From: Pseudoxanthomonas sp. z9
GTDB taxonomy: Bacteria > Pseudomonadota > Gammaproteobacteria > Xanthomonadales > Xanthomonadaceae
NCBI RefSeq assembly: GCF_006542425.1
Contig: NZ_VFID01000007.1
Coordinates: forward strand, 791,943-855,942
Length of the DNA stretch: 64,000 nucleotides
Direction: 5' to 3'
Position numbers and translations under genes: made by a program. The notes beneath the pieces are model-generated. The model searched no databases, had not been told where the DNA came from, and worked only from the letters and a program-made list of their open reading frames with translations. Positions 35,070-44,179 of this stretch are shown in pieces; position 1 is the first letter of the stretch; each line of letters starts with the position of its first letter.

Positions 35070-35096
35070 GGCACCCCGGAGGTACTCCGGGGTGCC
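35070..35096 (-). promoter_or_regulatory. Stable hairpin between the TonB receptor and S12 hydrolase genes
   Basis: A perfect 12-bp stem (GGCACCCCGGAG and complement, 3-nt loop) lies 10 bp after the TonB receptor stop. No T-run follows on the minus strand. It may stabilise the receptor mRNA or attenuate read-through into the hydrolase gene, both common within polycistronic operons that need unequal output. Confidence 0.5.
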
Positions 35097-35106
35097 TGAT
35101 GGTTGC

Positions 35107-38103
35107 TCAGAAGTTGTAGGTCACGACCAGTTGCATGTAGCGCGGCGATTGCCAGACCGTACCTTCCCCGAAATATGGCAGCCGCACGCCGGGCTGGCCT
35201 TCGTAACGGGAATGCACGTTGACCACTGCCTGATTGTTGAACAGGTTGTACACGGAGAGGCGCGCCTTCAGGTCAACTCCTTCCACGGGGAGCGTCCACG
35301 TGACGTTGGCGCCCATGTCCCAGACCCAGGGCATCCGGCCGAACGCGCCACGCTTCGAGTAGACCAGTTCCCGGGTCGCCCAGTCGGAACAGTTCGCCAC
35401 GCACAACCAGCCCGAACCGCCGCCGCTGAACTCGCCGGGGCCGCCAGCCGCGCGATTGTCGTTCGGCCAGACCACGCCGAATGCGGTGATGGGTCCGCCC
35501 GAGCGAGCCGACAATGTCGTGCCGAAGCTCCACATCTCGTTGAGCTTGTAGCTGCCGCGCAACTTGATCTGATGACGGAAGTCGTTGAACAAGACGCCGT
35601 TGCGCTCATTGACCGCCGGGTGATCGTAGTACTGGACCAGGTTGGTGTCCGCGTAGCCGGTATCCGAATTCACCGGACCTTCGATGTTGCCTTCCGACTT
35701 TGACCATATATAGCTGGCATTGAACGCCCACTTGTCGTCCCACGCGCGATCAAGCTGGAATTCGACGGCCTTGTAGGTGCGACGGGGCTTCTTGTAGCCC
35801 ATGATCGCGCCGCTGCCGGACGCCCGGTAACCGTCTTTCGAGGAGTCGAATGAGACCCAGTCGTTCGTATCCGGGCACCACAACGTCGTGCGCTCTCCCG
35901 GGTTGATGATCGGCCAGTCGCCGGAGTACCACGGGCATCCCTCGACATGGTTGATGCGTGCATCCTCCACCGCACGGGTTACCTTGCGGTACGTCGCGTT
36001 GACGCCATACGACCATGCCTCGTTGATGGCCTGCTGGAAGCCCAGAATGAATTCATCCTGGAAGACCTGCTTGATGTCGCGCGCGACCGCGGTGCGGACG
36101 TCATCGGGCGCCGGGGCATTGCCTTCGGTATTGACGGGGCCAATCTGCGCGCCGAGATCCGGAACCAGGTAAGGTTCGCCAGTCACCGGATGCACTCTCT
36201 GGGTCCAGCCATTGAGCACATAGTAGGTATGCTCATCGGTGGTGCCTCCACCGAAGTAGTCGGTGAGCTTGTTGGTCAGCGGGATGTAATAGCGACCCGC
36301 GTTACCAAACACCTTGGTGGTGCCATCGCCCTTCACGTCCCAGCTGAAGCCGACGCGCGGTGCCATCATGTCGGAGAAATCAGCCTTGGCGAAGGTTGCG
36401 CCCGATGCGAGCTTGTTGTGGAACTTGTCGAACCGCAGGCCGAGATTCAGCAACAGATTGGGCGTGATGCTCCAGTTGTCCTCGATGTAGAACGCCTGCG
36501 CCTCGGTGGTGACCGGGGAACCGGTGATGTAACGGCGCGCATCGATGATGCGATTGACGCCGGCGGGAACCAGGGCACCATTGGGCAACAGACCGCCCGG
36601 TGTGGCGGCCTGCGCCTGATAACTCACTCCGTCACCCGGATAGACCACCGAGCTTTCGGAATCCATGATCTCCTGATCCACACCAAAGCGCAGCAGGTGA
36701 TCGCCCAGTGCCCACTCGAAATCCAGACGCGAAGCTTCACGCTTGTCGTAGCGGCTGCTGATGCTGCTGTTGCTCGGATGGCATCCCTCTGGCGTGGTCA
36801 CGGGACCAAAAGCGCCGGTGTAGCTGCCGGAACGCGTGACAATGCTGCAGGAGGAATCCAGCGGCGTACCGCTGAGCGCACTGCGCTTGTTCACGCCATA
36901 CATCGCCTTGGCCGTGAAGTTGTTGCCGAAATGCCCCGTGTAGGTCAGCGACCAGTTGTCGCCGCCCGACCCCGCGGTGCTGCTGCCCGCCCAGGCGCCC
37001 CGCTGGCCACTGTCCCAGTTGTAACCATACTTGTTGGTCTCCGAATCGGATTTGTCGGAGAACGCCAGCAGCTCCAGCAGATGATTGTCATTGATCTGCC
37101 AGTCGAGCTTGGCACCCCAGAAGTCATTGTCGCTCTTGGTGTACCAGGCCTGGGTCGTATCGATATCCTTCGGCCTGCTGTCGCGGAGCTCGTACATGGC
37201 GAAGAAGAACAGCCGATCCTTCACTAGCGGGCCTGACGCCCACACGTTCGTCTTGAAGAACGCGTCCGTGTCGCGGCTGGTACGCTCGCGCTCGTCGATC
37301 GTACCGTCGCGATGGAAGTGATCTTCCTTTGAGGACTCCCAGGACGCGGGAGCCAATGTCACCTCCACGCCGGCGTGGAACTCGTTGCTGCCGGATCGGG
37401 TGACGGCATTGATGACACCACCGGTGCTGCGACCAAACTCCGCCGAGTAGCCGCCCGTCTTGACCTGGAATTCCTCGTAGAAGTTGAAGGGCACCGACGA
37501 GAAGCCCTGGCGGCGATAAGGGTCGGTCACGTTGAGACCGTTGATGTAGACGGCGTTCTCCGCCACCGACGAGCCACCGAAGGAGAGGCCGCCGAAGGTC
37601 GCGCCCGAGTTCACCACGCCTGGCGCCAGCAACGCGACCGAACTCAGGCTCTGGTCCACCGGCAGGCGCGCAATTTCATCGCGCCGGATGTTGGTCGCCG
37701 ATTCCACCGAGCGCACATCCACCCGGTTGACGACACGCGAGCCCACGACCTGTAGCGCGTCGAGGTTAACCAGTCCGCCTTCTCCCCCCAGATTGACGTT
37801 GGTGGTGCCGCCAAGGGACACGTTGACCGCGATGGGATTGCCGACGTTCTGACCATCGCGCTTGAGCTGCAGACTGTAATCACCGACCGGCAACTGGCTC
37901 AGGCGATAGCTGCCATCGGCGTTCGCGGTTACCGTGCGGGTCAGGCCCGTGGCGGCATTGGTCACCGTGATCTGATCGCCTGCATTGGCACGGCCGGCCA
38001 CCGCGCCATTGACGTTCTGCGCCATCACCATCGGTGCCATCGACGCGATGCACGTGCCCAGCGCGATACACAGCGCTGCTTTCTTCAAGGTCTTGCCATT
38101 CAT
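35107..38103 (-). CDS. TonB-dependent receptor, Oar-like, with N-terminal carboxypeptidase-regulatory-like domain
   Basis: A 998-residue outer-membrane receptor. Signal peptide 1-28, a CarboxypepD_reg-like beta-sandwich (about 30-110, ADGSYRLSQLPVGDYSLQLKRDGQ), plug domain (about 130-240, ending NAVTRSGSNEFHAG) and a large barrel ending in Phe (VTYNF). The RBS is GGAGA. It sits 42 bp after the transglutaminase-like gene and before the S12, VanX and DadA genes, so a peptidoglycan-derived peptide is a reasonable candidate ligand. The sequence itself does not show the ligand. Confidence 0.92.
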   Translation of the reverse strand: MNGKTLKKAALCIALGTCIASMAPMVMAQNVNGAVAGRANAGDQITVTNAATGLTRTVTANADGSYRLSQLPVGDYSLQLKRDGQNVGNPIAVNVSLGGTTNVNLGGEGGLVNLDALQVVGSRVVNRVDVRSVESATNIRRDEIARLPVDQSLSSVALLAPGVVNSGATFGGLSFGGSSVAENAVYINGLNVTDPYRRQGFSSVPFNFYEEFQVKTGGYSAEFGRSTGGVINAVTRSGSNEFHAGVEVTLAPASWESSKEDHFHRDGTIDERERTSRDTDAFFKTNVWASGPLVKDRLFFFAMYELRDSRPKDIDTTQAWYTKSDNDFWGAKLDWQINDNHLLELLAFSDKSDSETNKYGYNWDSGQRGAWAGSSTAGSGGDNWSLTYTGHFGNNFTAKAMYGVNKRSALSGTPLDSSCSIVTRSGSYTGAFGPVTTPEGCHPSNSSISSRYDKREASRLDFEWALGDHLLRFGVDQEIMDSESSVVYPGDGVSYQAQAATPGGLLPNGALVPAGVNRIIDARRYITGSPVTTEAQAFYIEDNWSITPNLLLNLGLRFDKFHNKLASGATFAKADFSDMMAPRVGFSWDVKGDGTTKVFGNAGRYYIPLTNKLTDYFGGGTTDEHTYYVLNGWTQRVHPVTGEPYLVPDLGAQIGPVNTEGNAPAPDDVRTAVARDIKQVFQDEFILGFQQAINEAWSYGVNATYRKVTRAVEDARINHVEGCPWYSGDWPIINPGERTTLWCPDTNDWVSFDSSKDGYRASGSGAIMGYKKPRRTYKAVEFQLDRAWDDKWAFNASYIWSKSEGNIEGPVNSDTGYADTNLVQYYDHPAVNERNGVLFNDFRHQIKLRGSYKLNEMWSFGTTLSARSGGPITAFGVVWPNDNRAAGGPGEFSGGGSGWLCVANCSDWATRELVYSKRGAFGRMPWVWDMGANVTWTLPVEGVDLKARLSVYNLFNNQAVVNVHSRYEGQPGVRLPYFGEGTVWQSPRYMQLVVTYNF

Positions 38104-38145
38104 CCCCGCTCTCTCCTGCTAGGTGTTGAAGTGATCCCGCCCGGT

Positions 38146-39615
38146 TTAGTAGTCACTGCCCGCGATGGGCAGCATGGTCCATTCGAACTGGTAGTCCCAT
38201 TGATCGAAATAGAGGTTGCCTCCGCGCCACTCGACCTCGCCGCGCTGCGAATCCACCGTTTCCGAGCGGAAATGCTGCTTGGCCGGGACCAGCGGCTGCG
38301 AGAAGTCGTTGTTGAAGCTGATGCGGTAAGCGTCCAGGCCGCCGAAGTAGAAGTCGCGCAGACTCGCGTCGTCGCTCTGCAGCGCGCCGGTGGTGACGTC
38401 CATCGGCACCCAGCCATAGGGCGCCAGATACATCCAGCCCCAGTCATGCATGTTGTCGTAGCCGACCTCCTCGTCCGAGTAGGTCCAGCCCGACTGCCAG
38501 CGCGCGGGGATGCCGTTGTAGCGCAGCAGCGTCATCAGCAGCAGGGTCTGCTGGCCGCAGTCGGCGTGGTCCGAATGCAGGGCATAGTCGCTGATGTTGG
38601 AAATGGTCGAGTATTCGCGCGCGCCACCCCAGGGAATCCGGTCCACCGCGTCGAACAGCTTCCTGGCAATGCGGTACGGATTTTTCTCGTCGCCGACCAC
38701 CTGCGCGGAGAAGCGCTTGATGTCGTCCGTAAATACAATGTGCGGGCCACGCTCGGCCAGGTACGGCGCGAGTTCCGGCGTCGCGGCGGCCGGCACGACC
38801 TTGTCCGGCTCGAGATCGAAATGGCGCGCGTGGATGGTCAGTTCATAGTTGATGGAGAACCGGGTCGGCTCGCCGGCACGCGCGGCCTGCTCGAGGTAGA
38901 CCGTGCGCTGCGGCGTTCCTTCCGGCGCGATTCGCGATTTCTCCGGCGTGCTGCCGATGAAATGGATGTGTTCCTGCTGCCCCGCAATCGCCTGCGGATA
39001 GGGAATCCAGGCGCGCACGGTTTCGCCCGCTGGAACGGCATCCGGTTTCACCACCAGTGATTGGGTAACCCGCAAGCGGCGCGGCGCGATGCTGTTGGCG
39101 CCGGTGGCGCGGGCCTGCTCCAGCGCCTCGCGATGATGCGGATGCAGGCGCTCGAACGGACCTTCCGGGAACGGCTTGACCGGCGGCGCGCGACGCGCGG
39201 CAACATCCGGATACAGGCGGAACAGGTTCGACACCGAGCGGCTGAAGTAGCGCTTCTCGCCGTCGATGGTGAGCCGCTCGATCCGGTTGGCCTGATCCCA
39301 GGCGGCGAATTCCCCCGGCTTCAGATCCGGAATCTGCTTGCGCAGTTGCGCCAGCACGTCCGCTTCGGCAAGCCGGAAATCCAGACGGATCCGGCGCATC
39401 CGCTCGCGTTCGTATTGCAGTGCATCACGCTGTTCATCCGCCAGGCCGGGCTGGGCCAGCGCCCGCGCGATGGCCTGTTCCGCCTCGGCGAAACGGCCCG
39501 CATCCACCTGGGCGACGATGGCCGGCGGCGCCGGCAGCGGCAGTTCGCCGGCGAAGCTGGACGCGGCGAGGGCCATCAGGAGTAATATCGGCCATGCAGT
39601 CGCACGCACGCGCAC
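38146..39615 (-). CDS. Exported transglutaminase-like protein
   Basis: A protein of about 489 residues with an export signal (ILLLMALAASSFAG), a helical N-terminal region rich in Arg/Ala/Glu, a beta domain (about 160-270) and a C-terminal transglutaminase-core domain. The Cys-His-Asp set is seen in SDHADCGQQTLLLMTLLRYNGIPARWQSG (Cys) and NMHDWGWMYLAPYGWVPMD (His, Asp). Such enzymes act as peptidases or amide-forming enzymes on cell-wall or surface peptides. The start is uncertain: GTG at 39615 puts the signal peptide at the N-terminus but has only a distant GGAG, and GTG at 39726 is an alternative. First gene of the leftward operon. Confidence 0.75.
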   Translation of the reverse strand: MRVRATAWPILLLMALAASSFAGELPLPAPPAIVAQVDAGRFAEAEQAIARALAQPGLADEQRDALQYERERMRRIRLDFRLAEADVLAQLRKQIPDLKPGEFAAWDQANRIERLTIDGEKRYFSRSVSNLFRLYPDVAARRAPPVKPFPEGPFERLHPHHREALEQARATGANSIAPRRLRVTQSLVVKPDAVPAGETVRAWIPYPQAIAGQQEHIHFIGSTPEKSRIAPEGTPQRTVYLEQAARAGEPTRFSINYELTIHARHFDLEPDKVVPAAATPELAPYLAERGPHIVFTDDIKRFSAQVVGDEKNPYRIARKLFDAVDRIPWGGAREYSTISNISDYALHSDHADCGQQTLLLMTLLRYNGIPARWQSGWTYSDEEVGYDNMHDWGWMYLAPYGWVPMDVTTGALQSDDASLRDFYFGGLDAYRISFNNDFSQPLVPAKQHFRSETVDSQRGEVEWRGGNLYFDQWDYQFEWTMLPIAGSDY

Positions 39616-39741
39616 GGAACGCCCGGCACTCCGGTGCTCCCTTCGAATGGAACGGTTTCGCTGGCCCCCGCTGGCGTCCACGTCGATCACTTGCCCCTCA
39701 GCCGACTGGTCACCGTTGTGTAACACGACCGGAGAACCAGG

Positions 39742-39775
39742 TCAATAATTTATTCTTGAATCTTTCAGAAAAAGA
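39742..39775. promoter_or_regulatory. AT-rich palindromic patch in the divergent promoter region
   Basis: In the gap between the two divergent operons the DNA turns sharply AT-rich. It holds AATAA-T-TTATT (39744-39754) inside TCAA...TTGA (39742-39759), and TCTTT-CAGAA-AAAGA (39761-39775). These adjacent dyads are candidates for the RpiR-type regulator encoded by the rightward operon. No consensus for this regulator is known to me, so this is inference from position and symmetry. Confidence 0.4.
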
Positions 39776-39856
39776 AGTAAATATTCCCCGGAATCGACCC
39801 GGTCGTTTGCCGTCCGTGCAACACCAGGCCGTCGCATCCGTTCCGAGGGGAGGCAA

Positions 39857-41347
39857 ATGAAACAAGACACCGGTGGTCCGGCCCGGCGACACGCCGCGCC
39901 AACATTCACCTCGCGGGTTGCGCGCCCGGCCTTGGAAATGCGGCGCCGTCGCATGCATGCCCTGCTCCTTTCCGCCCTGCTGGTCCTGCCGGCGGTCGGC
40001 GTGGCGGCCCGCGAGCCGGCACCCGCGTTGCCGGTTCCCGCGCACGCCGTCATTGGAGTGGAGGACCGGCACCTGGATCCGCAGTACTGGATCGACAAGC
40101 TCGCGCAGCCGGAGCGCGTCGTCCTGGAGCCGCGCGCGATCGCCGCCCAGAACGAGCGCCTGCACGAACTGGATCGCTCGGTCCATGACATCGAGGGGTT
40201 ACCGGCCCATTTCAGTGCCGACGAGGTGCGCGAATGGGTAGGCAAGCTGTCCAGCGCGCCGACCCGGGCGTTGTACGACGTCAAGGGACAGGCCATCGAC
40301 AAGGCCACGCTCGACGGCATTGTCGGCAACACGGCATTGGACGCGCTGCCGGCGCAGACCGAGACGCGCTACGCGCTGGTGGTCAAACGCGCCGATCTGC
40401 GCACCTTCCCCACCCGACTGCGGGTCTTCCGCGAGCCGGGCGACACCGACATCGACCGGTTCCAGGAAAGCGCGCTCTTTCCCGGTACGCCGGTGATCGT
40501 TCTGCACGAGAGCCGCGACCGGCAGTGGTCGTTCGTGATCAGCCCGCTGTATGCGGCCTGGATTGAAAGCGCCTACCTGGCCGAAGGCGAACGCGAACAG
40601 GTGTTCGGCTACGCCCATCGCACACCGACGCTGATCGTCACCGGTCCGACCGTGCATACCGTGCATACGCCGGAGCAGCCCGGGGTGTCCGAGTTGCAGT
40701 TGGACATGGGCGTGCGCGTCCCGCTGCTGAGCGATTGGCCGGCCGATCAGCCGGTCAATGGCCAGCATCCGTATACCTCCTGGGTCATCCAGCTGCCGGT
40801 CCGCGGCACGGACGGCAAACTGGAACTGGTGCCGGCGCTGCTGCCGAAGAACGCCGACGTAGGCACCGAGTACCTGCCGCTCACCCAGGCCAACCTGCTC
40901 CAGCAGGGCTTCAAGTTCCTCGGCGAGCGCTACGGCTGGGGCCATTCCTACAACACCCGCGATTGCAGCGGCTTCGTGTCCGAGGTCTATCGCAGCTTCG
41001 GGGTGCAACTGCCACGCAACACCAGCGACCAGGGCGTCAGCCCGGCGCTCAACCGCATCGCCTTCACCGACAAGGATGGCCGCGAAGCGCGCATGAAGGT
41101 CATCCGCGATCTGCAGGTGGGCGATCTGATCTACATCCCCGGCCACGTGATGATGGTGATTGGCAAGGAAAACGGCCAGACCTACCTCATCCACGACACC
41201 ACCGGCATCACCTACAAGGATGGCCGCGGCCAGCTGGTCCGCGCCTCGCTCAACGCCGTGTCGGTGACCCCGCTGGAGCCGCTGCTGGCCGGTGGCGACA
41301 AGACCTTCATCGATCGCATCTACAGCATCCAGAGAATCCGCCCCTAA
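39857..41347 (+). CDS. SH3b-NlpC/P60 family endopeptidase
   Basis: A 496-residue exported cysteine peptidase. The start is fixed by GGGAGG upstream of ATG 39857. This gives an unusually long basic n-region before the hydrophobic core (34-50, LLLSALLVLPAVGVAA). An N-terminal NLPC_P60-type helical domain (about 60-130) and SH3b domains (about 140-320) precede the NlpC/P60 domain with catalytic C370 (TRDCSGFVSEVYR), His in IPGHVMMVIG and a third residue in TYLIHDTTG. Family members of this architecture, such as YkfC, cleave the gamma-D-Glu-diamino acid bond in murein peptides. The next gene is the matching epimerase, which supports that role. Confidence 0.88.
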   Translation: MKQDTGGPARRHAAPTFTSRVARPALEMRRRRMHALLLSALLVLPAVGVAAREPAPALPVPAHAVIGVEDRHLDPQYWIDKLAQPERVVLEPRAIAAQNERLHELDRSVHDIEGLPAHFSADEVREWVGKLSSAPTRALYDVKGQAIDKATLDGIVGNTALDALPAQTETRYALVVKRADLRTFPTRLRVFREPGDTDIDRFQESALFPGTPVIVLHESRDRQWSFVISPLYAAWIESAYLAEGEREQVFGYAHRTPTLIVTGPTVHTVHTPEQPGVSELQLDMGVRVPLLSDWPADQPVNGQHPYTSWVIQLPVRGTDGKLELVPALLPKNADVGTEYLPLTQANLLQQGFKFLGERYGWGHSYNTRDCSGFVSEVYRSFGVQLPRNTSDQGVSPALNRIAFTDKDGREARMKVIRDLQVGDLIYIPGHVMMVIGKENGQTYLIHDTTGITYKDGRGQLVRASLNAVSVTPLEPLLAGGDKTFIDRIYSIQRIRP

Positions 41348-41354
41348 GGCCCCC

Positions 41355-42452
41355 ATGAAAATCACCGACATCCAGTTCGGCATGCTGCGCGTGCCGCTGA
41401 AAACCGCCTTCAAGACCGCCCTGCGCACGGTCGACACGGTGGAGGACATCGTGGTCATCGTGCGCACCGACACCGGTCAGGTCGGTTACGGCGAGGCGCC
41501 GGCCACGGCGGTCATCACCGGCGACACCCATGGTTCGATCATCGAAGCCATCGCGCGTTTCATCAAACCGCGCCTGATCGGCCAGGAAATCGCCAACCTC
41601 AATCACATCACCCACCTCATCCAGACCGCGCTGGAGCGCAACACCAGCGCCAAGGCCGCGGTCGAAATCGCGGTCTACGATCTGTTCGGCCAGCTGTATG
41701 GCGCGCCGCTCTACAAGATCCTCGGCGGCGGCGATCCGGTAATCACCACGGACATCACCATCAGCGTCGACTACATCGACAAGATGGTGGCCGACTCCAT
41801 CAATGCGGTGGAACGCGGCTTCGAGTCGCTGAAGATCAAGGTGGGCAAGGACATCGGCCTGGACATCGAGCGGGTCAAGGCGATCTATTCGGCGGTGGAG
41901 GGACGCGCGCTGCTGCGCCTGGACGCCAACCAGGGCTGGACCGCCAAGCAGGCGGTGTTCGCCATGCACAATCTGGAAGACGCCGGGGTGGTGCTGGAAC
42001 TGCTGGAGCAGCCGGTCAAGGCACAGGACATCGACGGCCTGAAGTACGTGACGGATCGCGTGCATACCCCGGTGATGGCCGACGAGAGCGTGTTCGGTCC
42101 CACCGAGGTCATCGACCTGATCAAGATGCGCGCGGCCGACATCATCAACATCAAGCTGATGAAGACCGGCGGCATCTCCAACGCCGTGCGCATCGCCGAC
42201 ATCGCCTCGCTGTACGGCGTGGAATGCATGATCGGCTGCATGCTGGAGACCAGCATCAGCGTCGCCGCGGCGGTGCACCTGGCGGTGGCCAAATCGCAGT
42301 CCATCACCAAGGTGGATTTGGATGGCCCGTCGCTGTGCCAGTTCAACCCGGTCGAGGGCGGGGTCATCTTCAACGAGTCGGAGATCTCCATCACCGACGC
42401 GCCGGGCCTGGGCATCCAGACCATCCATGGCCTGGAACTGATTTCGGTCTGA
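41355..42452 (+). CDS. L-Ala-D/L-Glu (dipeptide) epimerase, enolase superfamily
   Basis: A 365-residue enolase-superfamily enzyme of the muconate-lactonising subgroup. It has a capping domain (1-125) and a barrel with the catalytic Lys pair (LKIKVGK and IINIKLMKTGG) and metal ligands in LRLDANQGW, LLEQPV and MADESVFG. The C-terminal CMLETSISVAAAVHLA and DLDGP motifs are typical of AE epimerases. It converts L-Ala-D-Glu from murein tripeptide to L-Ala-L-Glu. It starts 7 bp after the NlpC/P60 gene, mirroring the ykfB-ykfC pair of Bacillus. E. coli YcjG is the closest named analogue. Confidence 0.88.
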   Translation: MKITDIQFGMLRVPLKTAFKTALRTVDTVEDIVVIVRTDTGQVGYGEAPATAVITGDTHGSIIEAIARFIKPRLIGQEIANLNHITHLIQTALERNTSAKAAVEIAVYDLFGQLYGAPLYKILGGGDPVITTDITISVDYIDKMVADSINAVERGFESLKIKVGKDIGLDIERVKAIYSAVEGRALLRLDANQGWTAKQAVFAMHNLEDAGVVLELLEQPVKAQDIDGLKYVTDRVHTPVMADESVFGPTEVIDLIKMRAADIINIKLMKTGGISNAVRIADIASLYGVECMIGCMLETSISVAAAVHLAVAKSQSITKVDLDGPSLCQFNPVEGGVIFNESEISITDAPGLGIQTIHGLELISV

Positions 42453-42493
42453 CCCCTGGACCGATCCGACGCAGGATGGGATAAAGAGCGCAC

Positions 42494-43357
42494 ATGCCGC
42501 CCCTGGTCAAAATCCGATCCGAACGCGACCACATGTCGGCGATCGAGCGCCGCATCGCCGATTTCATTCTCGAGAACGCCCACCTGCTGCGCGACTATTC
42601 CTCGCAGCAACTGGCCAGCGCGCTGGGCATCAGCCAGTCCAGCGTGGTGAAGTTCGCGCAGAAGTTCGGCTTCAAGGGCTATCCGGATCTCAAGTTCTCC
42701 ATCGGCGAGGCCGTGGCCCGCAACGGCGGCGCGCCGCAGCCGCGGCAGGTCGAAGCGCCGGGCGACGCGGAAGACGAGAACAGTGCCTATCGGCGCCTGG
42801 AATCCGGCCTGCGGCGTGGCAAGGCCGCCGCCGAGGAAGAAACCCGGCTGCTCAATCCACCGGCCAGCATCGAACACATCGCCGGCCTGATCCATGGCGC
42901 GGGCAAGGTGTTCGTCTATGGCCTGGGCGACGACGGCCTGTTCGCGCGCGAGTTCGCGATGCGCCTGTCGCTGCTGGGCGTGCTGACGGTGCACCATGCC
43001 GATCCCATCCTGATGATGGCCAACCTGTCGGCAGCCCGTCCCGGCGACGTGCTGCTGGTGTTCTCCGAATTCGGCAAGCTGCCCACGCTCTCGCAGATCA
43101 GCCGCCAGTTCCAGGACGCCGAAGGCAAGGTGGTGTCCATCACCCGGCATACGTCGAACCCGCTGCGGGCACATGCCGACACATCACTGGTGGTGTCGGC
43201 GCATGATTCCGCGCCGCACGTCGAAGCACTGCTCTATCGCTCCTCGCTGCAGTACCTGCTGGACGTATTGTTCGTCCTGCTGTGCCACAACCACGACGAC
43301 CGCCATCGGCAGTTGAACATCAATCTGGAAAGGATCCAGCACCTGCTGGATTCCTGA
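42494..43357 (+). CDS. RpiR/MurR-family transcriptional regulator (HTH + SIS)
   Basis: A 287-residue regulator. The N-terminal RpiR HTH (about 1-75) includes YSSQQLASALGISQSSVVKFAQKFGFKGYPDLK. The C-terminal SIS domain (about 125-260) has GKVFVYGLGDDGLFAREFAMRLSLLG and DVLLVFSEFGKLPTLSQISR, which normally binds a phosphosugar. In E. coli, MurR of this family senses MurNAc-6-phosphate. A cell-wall-derived effector therefore fits the surrounding genes. Cotranscribed with the epimerase gene (41-bp gap). It probably controls the divergent promoters near 39.7 kb. Confidence 0.87.
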   Translation: MPPLVKIRSERDHMSAIERRIADFILENAHLLRDYSSQQLASALGISQSSVVKFAQKFGFKGYPDLKFSIGEAVARNGGAPQPRQVEAPGDAEDENSAYRRLESGLRRGKAAAEEETRLLNPPASIEHIAGLIHGAGKVFVYGLGDDGLFAREFAMRLSLLGVLTVHHADPILMMANLSAARPGDVLLVFSEFGKLPTLSQISRQFQDAEGKVVSITRHTSNPLRAHADTSLVVSAHDSAPHVEALLYRSSLQYLLDVLFVLLCHNHDDRHRQLNINLERIQHLLDS

Positions 43358-43378
43358 TTCCCCGCCCCGGGAGCCGCC

Positions 43379-44179
43379 ATGGCCTCTGCGTTCCGCTTCG
43401 CGCTGTCGAACCTCGTGCTGGCCGTCGCCCTGGCGGCCGGCTTTCCCGCCCATGCGGCTTCTTCCCCGGCGGAGCCGCAAACGGCATCGGCCTGGCGGCA
43501 GGCGCGGCAACTGATCCTGGTCGTGACGCCGGACTGGAATGCCAGCGGCGGCCGGATGCAGACCTTCGAACGCCTCGGCGAGGACTGGCGGGCCATGGAA
43601 TCGCCGGTGGCGGTCACCGTCGGCCGCAGCGGCGCCGCCTGGGGACGCGGCCTGCATCCCGCGCAGGCGGACGGCCCGCAGAAACAGGAAGGAGACGGCA
43701 GGGCGCCGGCCGGCGTGTTCGCCCTGGGCGAAGCCTTCGGCTACGCCGCCCAGCGCGATACCGGACTGGCCTACGCGCCGATGCGGGCATCGCATTACTG
43801 CATCGACGTGCCCGCCTCCCCGCTCTACAACCGGATCGTCGACAGCGAGCGCGTCGGCGCGGCCGCGGTCGAAGGCTCGACCGAACCGATGCGCCGCGAC
43901 CTGCACGCCGATGGCGATGTCCGCTACAAGGAAGGCTTCGTGATCCAGCATAATCCCGACAACGTCAGCGGCGCCGGCAGTTGCATTTTCGCCCACCTGT
44001 GGAAGGCGCCCGGCGAACCCACCGCGGGCTGCACCGCCATGGCCGAACCGATGATGGATCGCCTGCTCGGTTGGCTGGACGACAAACGACACCCGGTATT
44101 CGTGCTGCTGCCTGAGGCGGAATACCGGCGTCTGCGTACCGAATGGCAACTGCCGTCCTTCACGGAGGCCGCGCCATGA
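43379..44179 (+). CDS. L,D-transpeptidase (YkuD-fold) family protein
   Basis: A 266-residue exported protein with a signal peptide (1-27, FPAHAA). The catalytic motif of the YkuD family is split as H206 in IFAHLW and C218 in PTAGCTAM. The variant HxWxxPGxPTxGCxAM occurs in single-domain periplasmic members. These enzymes make or cut 3-3 peptide links or act as L,D-carboxypeptidases. In this operon a role in processing murein tetrapeptides to tripeptides is plausible but not shown. The stop overlaps the permease start (ATGA). Confidence 0.82.
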   Translation: MASAFRFALSNLVLAVALAAGFPAHAASSPAEPQTASAWRQARQLILVVTPDWNASGGRMQTFERLGEDWRAMESPVAVTVGRSGAAWGRGLHPAQADGPQKQEGDGRAPAGVFALGEAFGYAAQRDTGLAYAPMRASHYCIDVPASPLYNRIVDSERVGAAAVEGSTEPMRRDLHADGDVRYKEGFVIQHNPDNVSGAGSCIFAHLWKAPGEPTAGCTAMAEPMMDRLLGWLDDKRHPVFVLLPEAEYRRLRTEWQLPSFTEAAP

